This document shows positions 17,756-25,510 of a DNA stretch of 64,000 nt, in pieces; within the stretch, counting starts at the first letter, position 1, and each line of letters opens with the position of its first letter. The stretch spans positions 1,860,001 through 1,924,000 of the forward strand of contig NZ_JASTLB010000001.1 of the NCBI RefSeq assembly GCF_030499535.1. Direction: 5' to 3'. The notes under the pieces are model-generated. The model had not been told where the DNA came from, made no database searches, and saw only the letters and a list, made by a program, of their open reading frames with translations. The stretch is from Streptomyces sp. TG1A-8 (GTDB lineage: Bacteria > Actinomycetota > Actinomycetes > Streptomycetales > Streptomycetaceae). Both the position numbers and the translations under genes were made by a program.

Positions 17756-19441
17756 TCAGGCGTCGATGATGACGGGGATGATGAGGGGCTTGCGGCGGTG
17801 GGTGCGGAACGCCCAGTTCGCCACGGCGCGGGCGATGAGCTGTTCGAGTTGGCGCGCGTCCCCGACGCCTTCCTCGGCCGCGGTGGCCAGGGTCTTCTCG
17901 ATGACGGGGATGACCGGCTCGAAGGTGGTGTCGTCGTGGACGAAGCCGCGGGCCAGGAAGTCGGGGGCCTCGGCGAGGGCGCCGGTGTCCGCGTCGACGA
18001 TCGCCACCACCGTGACCACGCCTTCCTCCGCGAGGGTGAGGCGGTCCTTGAGGGAGGCTTCGGTGGCGCCGCCGACTTCCATGCCGTCCACGTAGACGTT
18101 GCCGGCGGGGACCTTGCCGGTGATGGACACGCGCCCGTCGACGAGGTCGACGACGACGCCGTCCTCGGCGATGACGACCCGGTCGGGGTCGACGCCGGTG
18201 CGGATGGCGAGGTCGCCGTTGGCCCGCAGGTGGCGCCATTCGCCGTGCACGGGCATGACGTTGCGGGGTTTGACGATGTTGTAGCAGTAGACGAGTTCGC
18301 CGGCGCTGGCGTGCCCGGAGACGTGCACCTTGGCGTTGCCCTTGTGGACCACGTGGGCGCCCCACCGGGTGAGTCCGTTGATCACCCGGTAGATGGCGTT
18401 CTCGTTGCCGGGGATGAGGGAGCTGGCGAGCAGGACGGTGTCGCCCTTGCCGATGCGGATCATGTGGTCGCGGTTGGCCATTCGTGACAGCGCGGCCATC
18501 GGTTCGCCCTGGGAGCCGGTGCACACCAGAGTGATCTTGTGGTCCGGGAGCTTCTCCAGCTCTTTCGTGCTCACGATCAGGCCGGAGGGGACCTTCAGAT
18601 AGCCCAGGTCACGGGCGATGCCCATGTTGCGGACCATCGACCGGCCGACGAAGGCGACCTTGCGGCCGTGCTGGTGGGCGGCGTCCAGGACCTGCTGGAT
18701 GCGGTGCACGTGGCTGGCGAAGCTGGAGACGATGACCCGGCGCGGCGCGGTGCGCATCACCTGCTCGATCGCCGGGTTCAGCTCACGCTCGGAAGTGGTG
18801 AAGCCGGGTACTTCGGCGTTGGTGGAGTCGGTGAGGAACAGGTCCACGCCCTCCTCGCCGAGGCGGGCGAAGGCGCGCAGATCGGTGATGCGGTCGTCGA
18901 GGGGGAACTGGTCCATCTTGAAGTCGCCCGTGTGCAGCACCATCCCGGCGCCGGTGCGGATCGCGACCGCGAGGCTGTCCGGGATGGAGTGGTTGACCGC
19001 CACGAACTCGCAGTCGAAGGGCCCGAAGCCGCGCCGGTCGCCCTCCCGGACCCGCACCGTGCGCGGCCGGATGCCGTGTTCCTTGAGCTTGGCCTCGAGG
19101 AAGGCGAGGGTGAGTTTCGAGCCGACGACCGGGATGTCCCTGCGTTCGCGCAGCAGATAGGGCACGCCGCCGATGTGGTCCTCGTGGCCGTGGGTGAGTA
19201 CTACGGCCACGATGTCGTCCAGCCGGTCCCTGATCGAGGTGAAGTCCGGGAGGATCACGTCCACGCCGGGCTGGGTCTCCTCGGGGAACAGCACGCCACA
19301 GTCGACGATGAGCAGTTTGCCGGAGTGCTCGAAGACGGTCATGTTGCGGCCGATCTCACCCAGGCCGCCCAGGGCGATGACCCGCAGCCCTCCTTCGGGA
19401 AGGGGCGGGGCGGCTTTCAGTTCGGGGTGTGGATGACTCAT
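17756..19441 (-). CDS. Ribonuclease J
   Basis: The 561-residue protein is a full-length RNase J, a metallo-beta-lactamase/beta-CASP nuclease with 5'-exo- and endonuclease activity on RNA. The zinc site is visible as THGHEDHIGG (His84, His86, Asp88, His89), then HSIPDS, HTGDFKMD, and the beta-CASP blocks (SSFASHVHR, FVGRSM, SGHAS, PVHGEWRH). Streptomyces usually carry RNase J beside dapA and thyX; that context is absent, so this is probably a second copy. The ATG has only a close AAGG ahead, so translation may be weak or the start slightly different. Its neighbours are decayed RNA-related genes. Confidence 0.93.
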   Translation of the reverse strand: MSHPHPELKAAPPLPEGGLRVIALGGLGEIGRNMTVFEHSGKLLIVDCGVLFPEETQPGVDVILPDFTSIRDRLDDIVAVVLTHGHEDHIGGVPYLLRERRDIPVVGSKLTLAFLEAKLKEHGIRPRTVRVREGDRRGFGPFDCEFVAVNHSIPDSLAVAIRTGAGMVLHTGDFKMDQFPLDDRITDLRAFARLGEEGVDLFLTDSTNAEVPGFTTSERELNPAIEQVMRTAPRRVIVSSFASHVHRIQQVLDAAHQHGRKVAFVGRSMVRNMGIARDLGYLKVPSGLIVSTKELEKLPDHKITLVCTGSQGEPMAALSRMANRDHMIRIGKGDTVLLASSLIPGNENAIYRVINGLTRWGAHVVHKGNAKVHVSGHASAGELVYCYNIVKPRNVMPVHGEWRHLRANGDLAIRTGVDPDRVVIAEDGVVVDLVDGRVSITGKVPAGNVYVDGMEVGGATEASLKDRLTLAEEGVVTVVAIVDADTGALAEAPDFLARGFVHDDTTFEPVIPVIEKTLATAAEEGVGDARQLEQLIARAVANWAFRTHRRKPLIIPVIIDA

Positions 19442-19574
19442 GCCTTGACGTTACCCGGAGAGCGGGACGGGATGATCCATCGCCCGCGCGATCCCTTCTT
19501 CCCGACGGAGCGCGGTACCCACACCTGCTGCGCCGGGACGATCGGATGACACCGGCGGCCGGAACAGGGAGTGG

Positions 19575-19802
19575 TGATCGGCGGTGGGAGGAGCGGCGGT
19601 GTCCGCCCTCGGGGCGCAGTGGTGTGATCGGTCGCGCTTCGCCGACGGCGCGGAGGAAGCCGGGAGTGGTGCCGAGCAGCTCGGCGGCCCGGCCCACCGT
19701 GTAGGCGGGGTGGTCGTCGTCGAGGGGGCCCAGCGACTCGTCTGCTGCCGTCCCACCTCCCTGTGGAACATGTGGAGGGGCCTTGGTGCCGTACGGCACC
19801 AA
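19575..19802 (-). pseudogene. MerR-family regulator, N-terminal stub
   Basis: On the minus strand the translation includes HPAYTVGRAAELLGTTPGFL and RAVGEARPITPLRPEGGHRR, the winged-helix DNA-binding start of a Streptomyces MerR-like regulator. Right after HRR, where RYS-type residues are expected, the reading becomes a Ser/Arg/Pro-rich string with no match to the family, so the effector half is gone. It sits directly upstream of RNase J. The palindrome at 19777-19808 overlaps its 5' end. Confidence 0.6.
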
Positions 19803-19808
19803 GGCCCC
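19777..19808. repeat. 32-bp perfect palindrome
   Basis: Two 16-base arms (left arm GGGGCCTTGGTGCCGT) meet with no spacer, centred between 19792 and 19793. It could form a cruciform or a hairpin with a GTAC turn, or bind a dimeric regulator. It lies at the 5' end of the MerR stub, so an old operator is one option and a terminator another. Confidence 0.75.
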
Positions 19809-20461
19809 GAAGGAACTGCAACACCATCTGCCGGCCCTAGTGCTGCGCCGGCCTACTGTTTCCGCCCAGCCGCCGGGTATTCCGACGGGGGTGCGGGGAT
19901 CGCGGATGCGTGACCGGAGACCACCTGCCTATCGATGTCCTGCGGTACCCGGGCTCGCGTCTTCCGCCCGGGCGATCCTGATGGTGCTCGACTCCTCCGT
20001 TCTTCCCTCGGAATCAATCACTTGCAAACAGGGAGTGCGTACTGCTCGTACTGCTGACACCGCGAACTGCTGGTGGCTTTGTACAGCGCCACCTTCCGGC
20101 AGCCGGTCCCGTCGCCCATCCTGCGTCTGCTCCGGCTCGGAACCCCACCGCCGAACTCCCCGGCGCGCGCGTCCGCAGCCCGACGCCTTCACCGGGGGCA
20201 CCTCGATACAGCACTGCTGGCACTGCAACCGCGTCAACTGCGGCCCTGCTCACGGCGGCCCCTCATCACTTCGGGCCACCCGGTCCGGTCGTCAGCCCCG
20301 TCGCCGTCGTACGACAACCTGGCTTCGAAACTCCACCACCGCACCGTCATACGGGGACTGCTGCCCGGCAGTTCGTGTCTGCCGGGCCCCGCCGGATTTC
20401 GACTACGAGAGAAACCCTAACCATGAGAACCTCGAATGTCTACTCTCATGACTACAGGTTT
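19809..20461. other. Gene-free stretch with a direct repeat
   Basis: About 650 bases without a supported gene. Frames exist on both strands but are Cys/Arg/Pro-rich with no ribosome site. Near 20020-20056 it carries CACTTGCAAACAGGGAGTG followed by GTACTGCTC and GTACTGCTG in tandem, which looks like a regulator binding region that has lost its gene. Confidence 0.5.
20039..20056. repeat. Tandem 9-base direct repeat
   Basis: GTACTGCTC is followed immediately by GTACTGCTG, differing only at the last base. It is in the gene-free stretch and may be an operator half-site pair. Confidence 0.55.
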
Positions 20462-20996
20462 ACTGCTTCTGGACGGTGAGGTCTCCCGCTGGGTCGGTCT
20501 GCGCACGCTGGGGCCGTCCGCGGCGCAGCTCCACCGCACGGAGACCCTCGAACCGGTACACCGTGCCGGTGTGGACACCCTCGTCACCGCGCGGACCGTC
20601 GGCGGTGGTCTCCGTCGACACGATGCCGCTCCTCGCCGGGGACGCGGCCGGTGCCGCCGGTGGCCTGGTTGATGCCGTACGAGAGACGGCCGGGGTTCTC
20701 GTACACGTGCTTGCGGTGCTTGACGGCGACCAGCAGCCACTCGGACTCGCTCAGGTGCAGCAGGAGCGCCCGGTAGCCGGCGTTGACGCGCGCGGAGTAC
20801 AGGCGGTCGTGGCCTTCGAGTTGCTCCGGCCGCAGGCTGGGGTGCCGGGGGTTGGCACGGAAGTCGTGCTGGAACCCGTGGACGGCGCCGACGATCGCGC
20901 GGTCCAGCTCGACGGTCTCCCGGTCGGTCTTCTCCAGCAGGCGCAGGGTGACCTTGGTCGGTGCGGCGGAGGGGATCGTGGTCCTCGTTCGTCTGC
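20462..20996 (-). pseudogene. N-terminal fragment of a helicase-type protein with a RelE-like domain
   Basis: The minus-strand frame reads KVTLRLLEKTDRETVELDRA, then RLYSARVNAGYRALLLHL and VAVKHRKHVYENP, ending SYGINQATGGTG. This is the RelE-like N-terminus found on some large UvrD-type helicases of actinobacteria. After this the frame fails and a different frame runs to a TAA at 20462. Where the start codon would be expected, before TTIPSAAPTK, the codon is AGG instead of ATG. So it is truncated at the 3' side and perhaps startless. The link to UvrD helicases is from memory. Confidence 0.5.
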
Positions 20997-21127
20997 TCCC
21001 GTGCGGTCCGTGCCGGTGACACGTCGTGCGGGACCGGTGGGATCCCGATGGGCGGCGGGTCCGGGAGGCGGGGCTCGAGCGGGGGGAGCGGATGGCGGTG
21101 CCGGAGGCTCCGCCGAAGCCGTCACCA

Positions 21128-21162
<35 letters not shown>

Positions 21163-21194
21163 CAAGTCCAGGGGGCCGGAAGGACAGGGCGCCG

Positions 21195-22178
21195 CTAGAC
21201 CTCCGGCCGGATCTTGCTGCCGATGTGGGCGAGGCGGATCGTGCGTTCCTCCGGGACCAGGCGGAAGTGGATGCGGCCGGCGCCCGGCGTGAACCGGGCG
21301 TGCAGGTCGAAGGTGCGTGTTTCCCCGTCCAGGTCGGCGAAACGGCACACGCGCTTGCGGGTCTCGCCCTCCGGGCTGACCTTGCTCCGCCACTCGGGCT
21401 CGGCCGTGGCCGCCGGGTCCCACGCGGCGACGGCTTCCTCCAGCCGTTCCAGGGCTCGCCGTACGGGCACCACCCAGTGCGGGTTCAGGCCGCCGAGCTG
21501 GCCCTCGACGCGCGGCAGGAAGGTGAGGTGCGGGTAGAGGTCGGTCCGGCCGTCCCAGATCCGCAGGCCGGTGGTGACGCTTTCCCGGCGCGCCTTCCGG
21601 ATCCACTCCAGGTGTCCGTCGAGATGCGGGTCGGCGGACAGGTGCCGGACGTCGACGGTGTCACGCCGCATCTCCAGCGTGCCCTCGTCGTCCTCGACGA
21701 GTTCGGCGCGCTCCAGTGTGACGTGGTCGGTCTGCCACGGGTGGGCCACCGGAAGCTGGAACGGCTGCTCGGCCAGGTGCGCGCGGACCGATCCCTCCGC
21801 CAGCGGCATGACGTCCCGGTCGGGGTGGCGGATGTCGTACGCGGCGGCCCAGGTCCGCTGCTCGCCGTCCTCCTCGATGACGAAGCCGACGAGCGGCTCG
21901 CGGACGGAGGGGAGTTCCTCCACCGGTCCGAAGTCCTCGTGCAGGACGTCCTGTGCGGTGCCCAGGGTCACGAGATCACCGTTGAGCAGCAGTCCGCCCC
22001 CGGCACGTCTGGCCCGGATGAGCATCTGCGTCTCGTACGACTGCCGCAGCAGCCCCAGCGCCTGCAGGACGCTGCTCTTGCCGGAGGAGTTGAGGCCGGT
22101 CAGGAGCGTCAGCGGGCCGAGGGGGAGTTCCAGACGCCGGAACGCCTTGAAGTTGATCAGCGTGATGCGGTTGATCAC
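21195..22178 (-). CDS. AAA-family ATPase paired with a DUF262 protein
   Basis: The 327-residue protein begins like RecF/SMC/OLD-type ATPases: INRITLINFKAFRRLELPLG, then Walker A GLNSSGKSS at 28-36, and a Q-loop-like LGLLRQSYE at 41-49. A clear ABC signature and Walker B are not seen; the family usually continues past 350 residues, so this copy may be short at the C-terminus. Its GTG overlaps the stop of the DUF262 gene (GTGA), so the two are translationally coupled. I infer that they form one complex, possibly in defence against foreign DNA. No other function can be assigned. Confidence 0.82.
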   Translation of the reverse strand: MINRITLINFKAFRRLELPLGPLTLLTGLNSSGKSSVLQALGLLRQSYETQMLIRARRAGGGLLLNGDLVTLGTAQDVLHEDFGPVEELPSVREPLVGFVIEEDGEQRTWAAAYDIRHPDRDVMPLAEGSVRAHLAEQPFQLPVAHPWQTDHVTLERAELVEDDEGTLEMRRDTVDVRHLSADPHLDGHLEWIRKARRESVTTGLRIWDGRTDLYPHLTFLPRVEGQLGGLNPHWVVPVRRALERLEEAVAAWDPAATAEPEWRSKVSPEGETRKRVCRFADLDGETRTFDLHARFTPGAGRIHFRLVPEERTIRLAHIGSKIRPEV

Positions 22179-23440
22179 TGCCCGGCCCCGCTCCGCCCCT
22201 GGCCGAGCGCCGTCTCCAGAAGTTCCTTGACCGCGTCGAACCGCTTGCGCACCTTCCTGGCGTCACCGGTGCCCACGGAGATGGCACGTTCGAACTCCAC
22301 GTCCTCCATCAGCTCCGCGAACGCGTCGAGGACGTCGGTCTGCCGCAGCGCCTCGCGGTCGTCGTCACCGAGACTCGCGAGATTGACGGCGACCGCCTCG
22401 AAGAGCGCCTTGTTGATGGGCGACTTGCGTTGCTGGTTCCGGCGGTACTTCCGGAAGGCGTGGTGGCCGAAGATCTCCTCGGCCGCGAGCATCGCCGTGA
22501 GGAACTCGGTGCGCAGGCGGTTCTCCTCCGCGCTGTCGAGACGGTTCACCTGGTGCATCGCCTCGGCGAGGAACGCGTCGAAGTCACCGGGCTTGTACGC
22601 GTGCGGGGAGGTCATCCGGAAGGCCAGGAAGCGAAGGACCATCTCCCGGTCGGCCATCCGGTCACCGACGACGCTGTGACCGGTGGCCCGCCGGAACTCC
22701 TCGGTCTCCGCGAGCTCCGCGAGGAGCGTGCGCGCCCGGCCCGAGATGAGCGCGTGCCGGATCTCCTGCCGGGTGAGGGGCTCACCTCCGGTGTTGATGC
22801 GCGCGAAGACGTTGAACATCACCGGCTCGGGGGTACCGCGCCGGATGACGTGGACGACGACCTCGGTCTCACGCAGCCGGATCTGGAGTTTCCCGGACAG
22901 GTTCGCGAAGCCCGTGCCCTCGAAGTTGCGCAGGTACTCCAGGCCCGTCAGTTTCAGCGGGTCGGCGCCGACCGCCTCGGGCTCCACGAAACGGGCGATG
23001 GACGTGAGGCGCTGGATGCCGTCGACGATGGCCCAGCTGCCGTCCTTCTTCTCGGCGGCGTAGAAGGACGGGATGGGGATGCGCAGCAGCAGGGACTCGA
23101 TGAGCCGGGACTGCTTGCCGTCGGTCCAGATGCCCGCCTTGCGCTGGAAGTCCGGGGCGAGGTCGATCATCTCGTTGCGCAGCCGGGACAACAGCAGGTC
23201 GACGGTCGTCGTCCGGGTGTCGATGTCGATGTGCTCGGGGTCGAAGGGAGAGGTGATCTGCTCGATCACCACATCCTCGGCCTCCTCGCGCTCGATGTCG
23301 GTCGGCCGGCCGTCGGTGGTGACCTCCACGGAGAACAAGGGGGATTCAAGCTCCCCGGCATCGGTCGCGGCGTCCTGGTACCGCTCGAACACCGACCGTT
23401 GGTCCCGTGTACGCCCCTGGCTCTCCTCCAACGCCGCCAT
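22175..23440 (-). CDS. DUF262-domain protein (ParB/Srx-like fold, GmrSD relative)
   Basis: The 421-residue protein carries the DUF262 signatures: PDFQRKAGIW at 96-105, the IVDGIQRLTSI block with Asp140, Gly141, Gln143 and Arg144, and FARINTGGEPLT near 212-222. In GmrS and SspE-like proteins this fold binds nucleotide and drives DNA cleavage by a partner or a fused HNH (DUF1524) domain. No DUF1524 domain is present here; the last 150 residues are helical. It is the first gene of a two-gene unit with the AAA ATPase. The ATG is certain from coding character, although its ribosome site (AGGG, 12 bases away) is weak. Confidence 0.88.
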   Translation of the reverse strand: MAALEESQGRTRDQRSVFERYQDAATDAGELESPLFSVEVTTDGRPTDIEREEAEDVVIEQITSPFDPEHIDIDTRTTTVDLLLSRLRNEMIDLAPDFQRKAGIWTDGKQSRLIESLLLRIPIPSFYAAEKKDGSWAIVDGIQRLTSIARFVEPEAVGADPLKLTGLEYLRNFEGTGFANLSGKLQIRLRETEVVVHVIRRGTPEPVMFNVFARINTGGEPLTRQEIRHALISGRARTLLAELAETEEFRRATGHSVVGDRMADREMVLRFLAFRMTSPHAYKPGDFDAFLAEAMHQVNRLDSAEENRLRTEFLTAMLAAEEIFGHHAFRKYRRNQQRKSPINKALFEAVAVNLASLGDDDREALRQTDVLDAFAELMEDVEFERAISVGTGDARKVRKRFDAVKELLETALGQGRSGAGQ

Positions 23441-23845
23441 GTCCCCTGGTCGCCCTGCCCCTCATGTCCTACGGGATCACCGTGTCCGCCGCGATCGTCC
23501 TTCACCCTACCGTCCGTGATCCCACGGTGACGCCCGACCGATCAGGGCAGTGGGGACAGGGCGTCGGGGGGACGGCGCCGGGTGATTCGGCTCCTCGTCC
23601 CCGGCCCCGGGTTCCCCGGCGGTGGACGAACCGCCGACGAGGAGCTCCCCGCCCCGGTGCAGGAGGTCCCGCACGGGCGGGCAGATCACGGCCAGGCCGG
23701 CCACGCCCGCTGCCGCGAGCAGATCCGGGACCGCTCCCCCGCCCGGGAGGAGGAACGCCCCGGCGAGGGGCCCCACGGCCACCGCGAACCTACCCGCGCC
23801 GGCCGGCAGGCGGCCGCTGAGCGGCTCCGGCCCGGCACCGGTCGC
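23441..23845. other. Intergenic stretch, no supported gene
   Basis: The 400 bases before the DUF262 gene hold its promoter and the degenerate 3' side of a former ATP-binding gene. A minus-strand frame with a hydrophobic patch (GRFAVAVGPLAGAFLLP) is open here, but without start signal or relatives that I recognise. Confidence 0.45.
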
Positions 23846-24066
23846 GTCGGGCTCCGGCACGTCCGCGAGGAGCCGGGCGTCGAAGACCACCGGGCCGTCC
23901 CGCCCGGACCGCGCACGGCGGCTGTGCCGCAGGGCTCCGGTGGCGGGGCGACGGGCGAGGCGGGCGCCCCTGGGGCCGGGAGACGGATGGTGAAGCGGCG
24001 GGTGGCGGTACTGCGTTGGGCGCGCTCGGGGCGCGGTGCCCGGGAGTGGGCAATATCGGCGTTCAT
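23846..24066 (-). pseudogene. ATP-binding (HATPase_c) protein, 5' remnant
   Basis: The minus-strand start MNADIAHSRAPRPERAQRST, followed by TRRFTIRLPAP, is typical of small Streptomyces ATPase/anti-sigma-like proteins that face XRE/DUF397 pairs. After this the frame shifts and continues PRGARLARRPATGALRHS in another frame, then loses similarity; the N, G1 and G2 boxes of the ATP site are absent. Position and orientation, divergent from the XRE gene, match the usual three-gene arrangement. Confidence 0.5.
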
Positions 24067-24224
24067 GTCACGCAGCGTGGTCAGCCCTTTTTACCCTGAC
24101 CAGTAACGGCGACGCTACACGGAGTGACCATCCGGTCGCTGTCCGGTTCTGTCCGGACGGTGCCGCGTGACGCGGTGCGCCGGTGAGGAGTTGAGCACGA
24201 GCGACATGTGGAGGCGTCAGGGAC

Positions 24225-25091
24225 ATGGGTGTGACGGAGCAGGGATCTCGGGGCGGTGACGGGATGGAGCCGTACGGCGCGGATGACGAGGAGTCGGCGG
24301 CGGTACTGCGGATGGTCGGCAGGATCATCAAGACGTGCCGCGAGCGGAAAGGGTTCACTCAGGCGGAGTTGGGGACGGCCATCGGATACAGCGAGGAGCA
24401 GGTGTCCTCGGTGGAGCGGGGGCGGCGGGCGCCGAGTCCGACGTTTCTGGAGGCGGCGGACGAGGTGCTGGACGCCGGTGGGCTGATCGTCGGGCTGAGG
24501 AAGGACGTGGAGCAGGCCCGGTACCCGAAGAAGGTGCGGGATCTGGCGAAGTTGGAGGCGGAGGCGGTTGAGATCTGCGCCTACGACAATTCCGTTGTCA
24601 ACGGGCTCTTGCAGACGGAGGAGTACCTGAGGGCCGTATTCGGGTCAAGGCGGCCGGCGTTCTCGGAGGAGGAGGTGGAGCGGCTTGTCGCTGCGCGGTC
24701 GGCGCGGCAGTCGGTCGTTGCCGGAAAGCACATGATCCCGTCTTTCAGCTTCGTGCATGATGAGGCGACACTACGGAGGCGAGTCGGGGGCAGAATGGTG
24801 CTACGCCGACAGCTCGAACGGCTGTTGGAAATCGGGCAGATGCGGAACGTGGAGATCCAGGTGCTTCCCATGGATCGTGAGGACAACGCCGGTCTCGGCG
24901 GCCCCTTCCACCTACTGCGGCTCAATGAGGGCACCACGGTGGGGCACAACGAGGTTCAACGGACCAGCCGACTGATCTCCGAGCCCAAGGAGATCCAGAT
25001 CCTTGAGCTCCGCTACGGGGTCCTCCGTGCTCAAGCCCTTCCGCCGCAGGAGTCGCTGGCCTTCATCGAGAACGTCCTTGGAGAGACATGA
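24225..25091 (+). CDS. XRE-family regulator with DUF5753 domain
   Basis: The 288-residue protein has an N-terminal helix-turn-helix (residues 28-85, CRERKGFTQAELGTAIGYSE, then QVSSVERGRR) and a C-terminal DUF5753 domain, the standard Streptomyces architecture. Family features seen are GLLQTEEYLRAVF near 128, QIQVLPMDRE-type residues near 215, and the FHLLRLNEG strand. ATG follows GGAGG by about 10 bases. It overlaps the DUF397 gene in ATGA, so the two act as a pair; known pairs regulate development or secondary metabolism, a few acting like toxin-antitoxin units. Confidence 0.92.
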   Translation: MGVTEQGSRGGDGMEPYGADDEESAAVLRMVGRIIKTCRERKGFTQAELGTAIGYSEEQVSSVERGRRAPSPTFLEAADEVLDAGGLIVGLRKDVEQARYPKKVRDLAKLEAEAVEICAYDNSVVNGLLQTEEYLRAVFGSRRPAFSEEEVERLVAARSARQSVVAGKHMIPSFSFVHDEATLRRRVGGRMVLRRQLERLLEIGQMRNVEIQVLPMDREDNAGLGGPFHLLRLNEGTTVGHNEVQRTSRLISEPKEIQILELRYGVLRAQALPPQESLAFIENVLGET

Positions 25092-25294
25092 GCATGAAGC
25101 CCCCGGCCGGTCACAGCTTCGAGTTGGCATGGATCAAAAGCAGCTACAGCACCGACGACGGGCCAGCCTGCGTCGAAATCGCTGCCACTCCCGCCACCAT
25201 CCACGTCCGGGACTCGAAGCACAAGCAGGGACCCCAGCTCGCCTTCGGGCCCCAGCAGTGGGCCGCCTTCGTCTCGTATGCCGCCGATCACTGA
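25088..25294 (+). CDS. DUF397-domain protein
   Basis: The 68-residue protein shows the DUF397 signature: WIKSSYSTDDGPACVEIA, then IHVRDSKHKQGPQLAF. It is soluble and single-domain. It overlaps the end of the XRE gene and is its usual partner; DUF397 proteins of this type bind or modulate the regulator. No other copy is seen in the window. Confidence 0.92.
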   Translation: MSMKPPAGHSFELAWIKSSYSTDDGPACVEIAATPATIHVRDSKHKQGPQLAFGPQQWAAFVSYAADH

Positions 25295-25510
25295 CGTACG
25301 CCCTGCTGACGCCCCGCGTCCGATCCTGCACCGGGCGCGGGGCGTCGGCGTATCCCGGTCGGGTGGACGGCGGAGCGCATGGAGCCAGCACCGCCTACGG
25401 GACCTCGTTGCTCTCGTCGGCGCAACAGGTCCTCCGCCCACTACGGAACCGCGACCGGCACGCCCGCGATCACCACGGCCATGTCCGGTCACGATTCACG
25501 TGCGGCTCTG

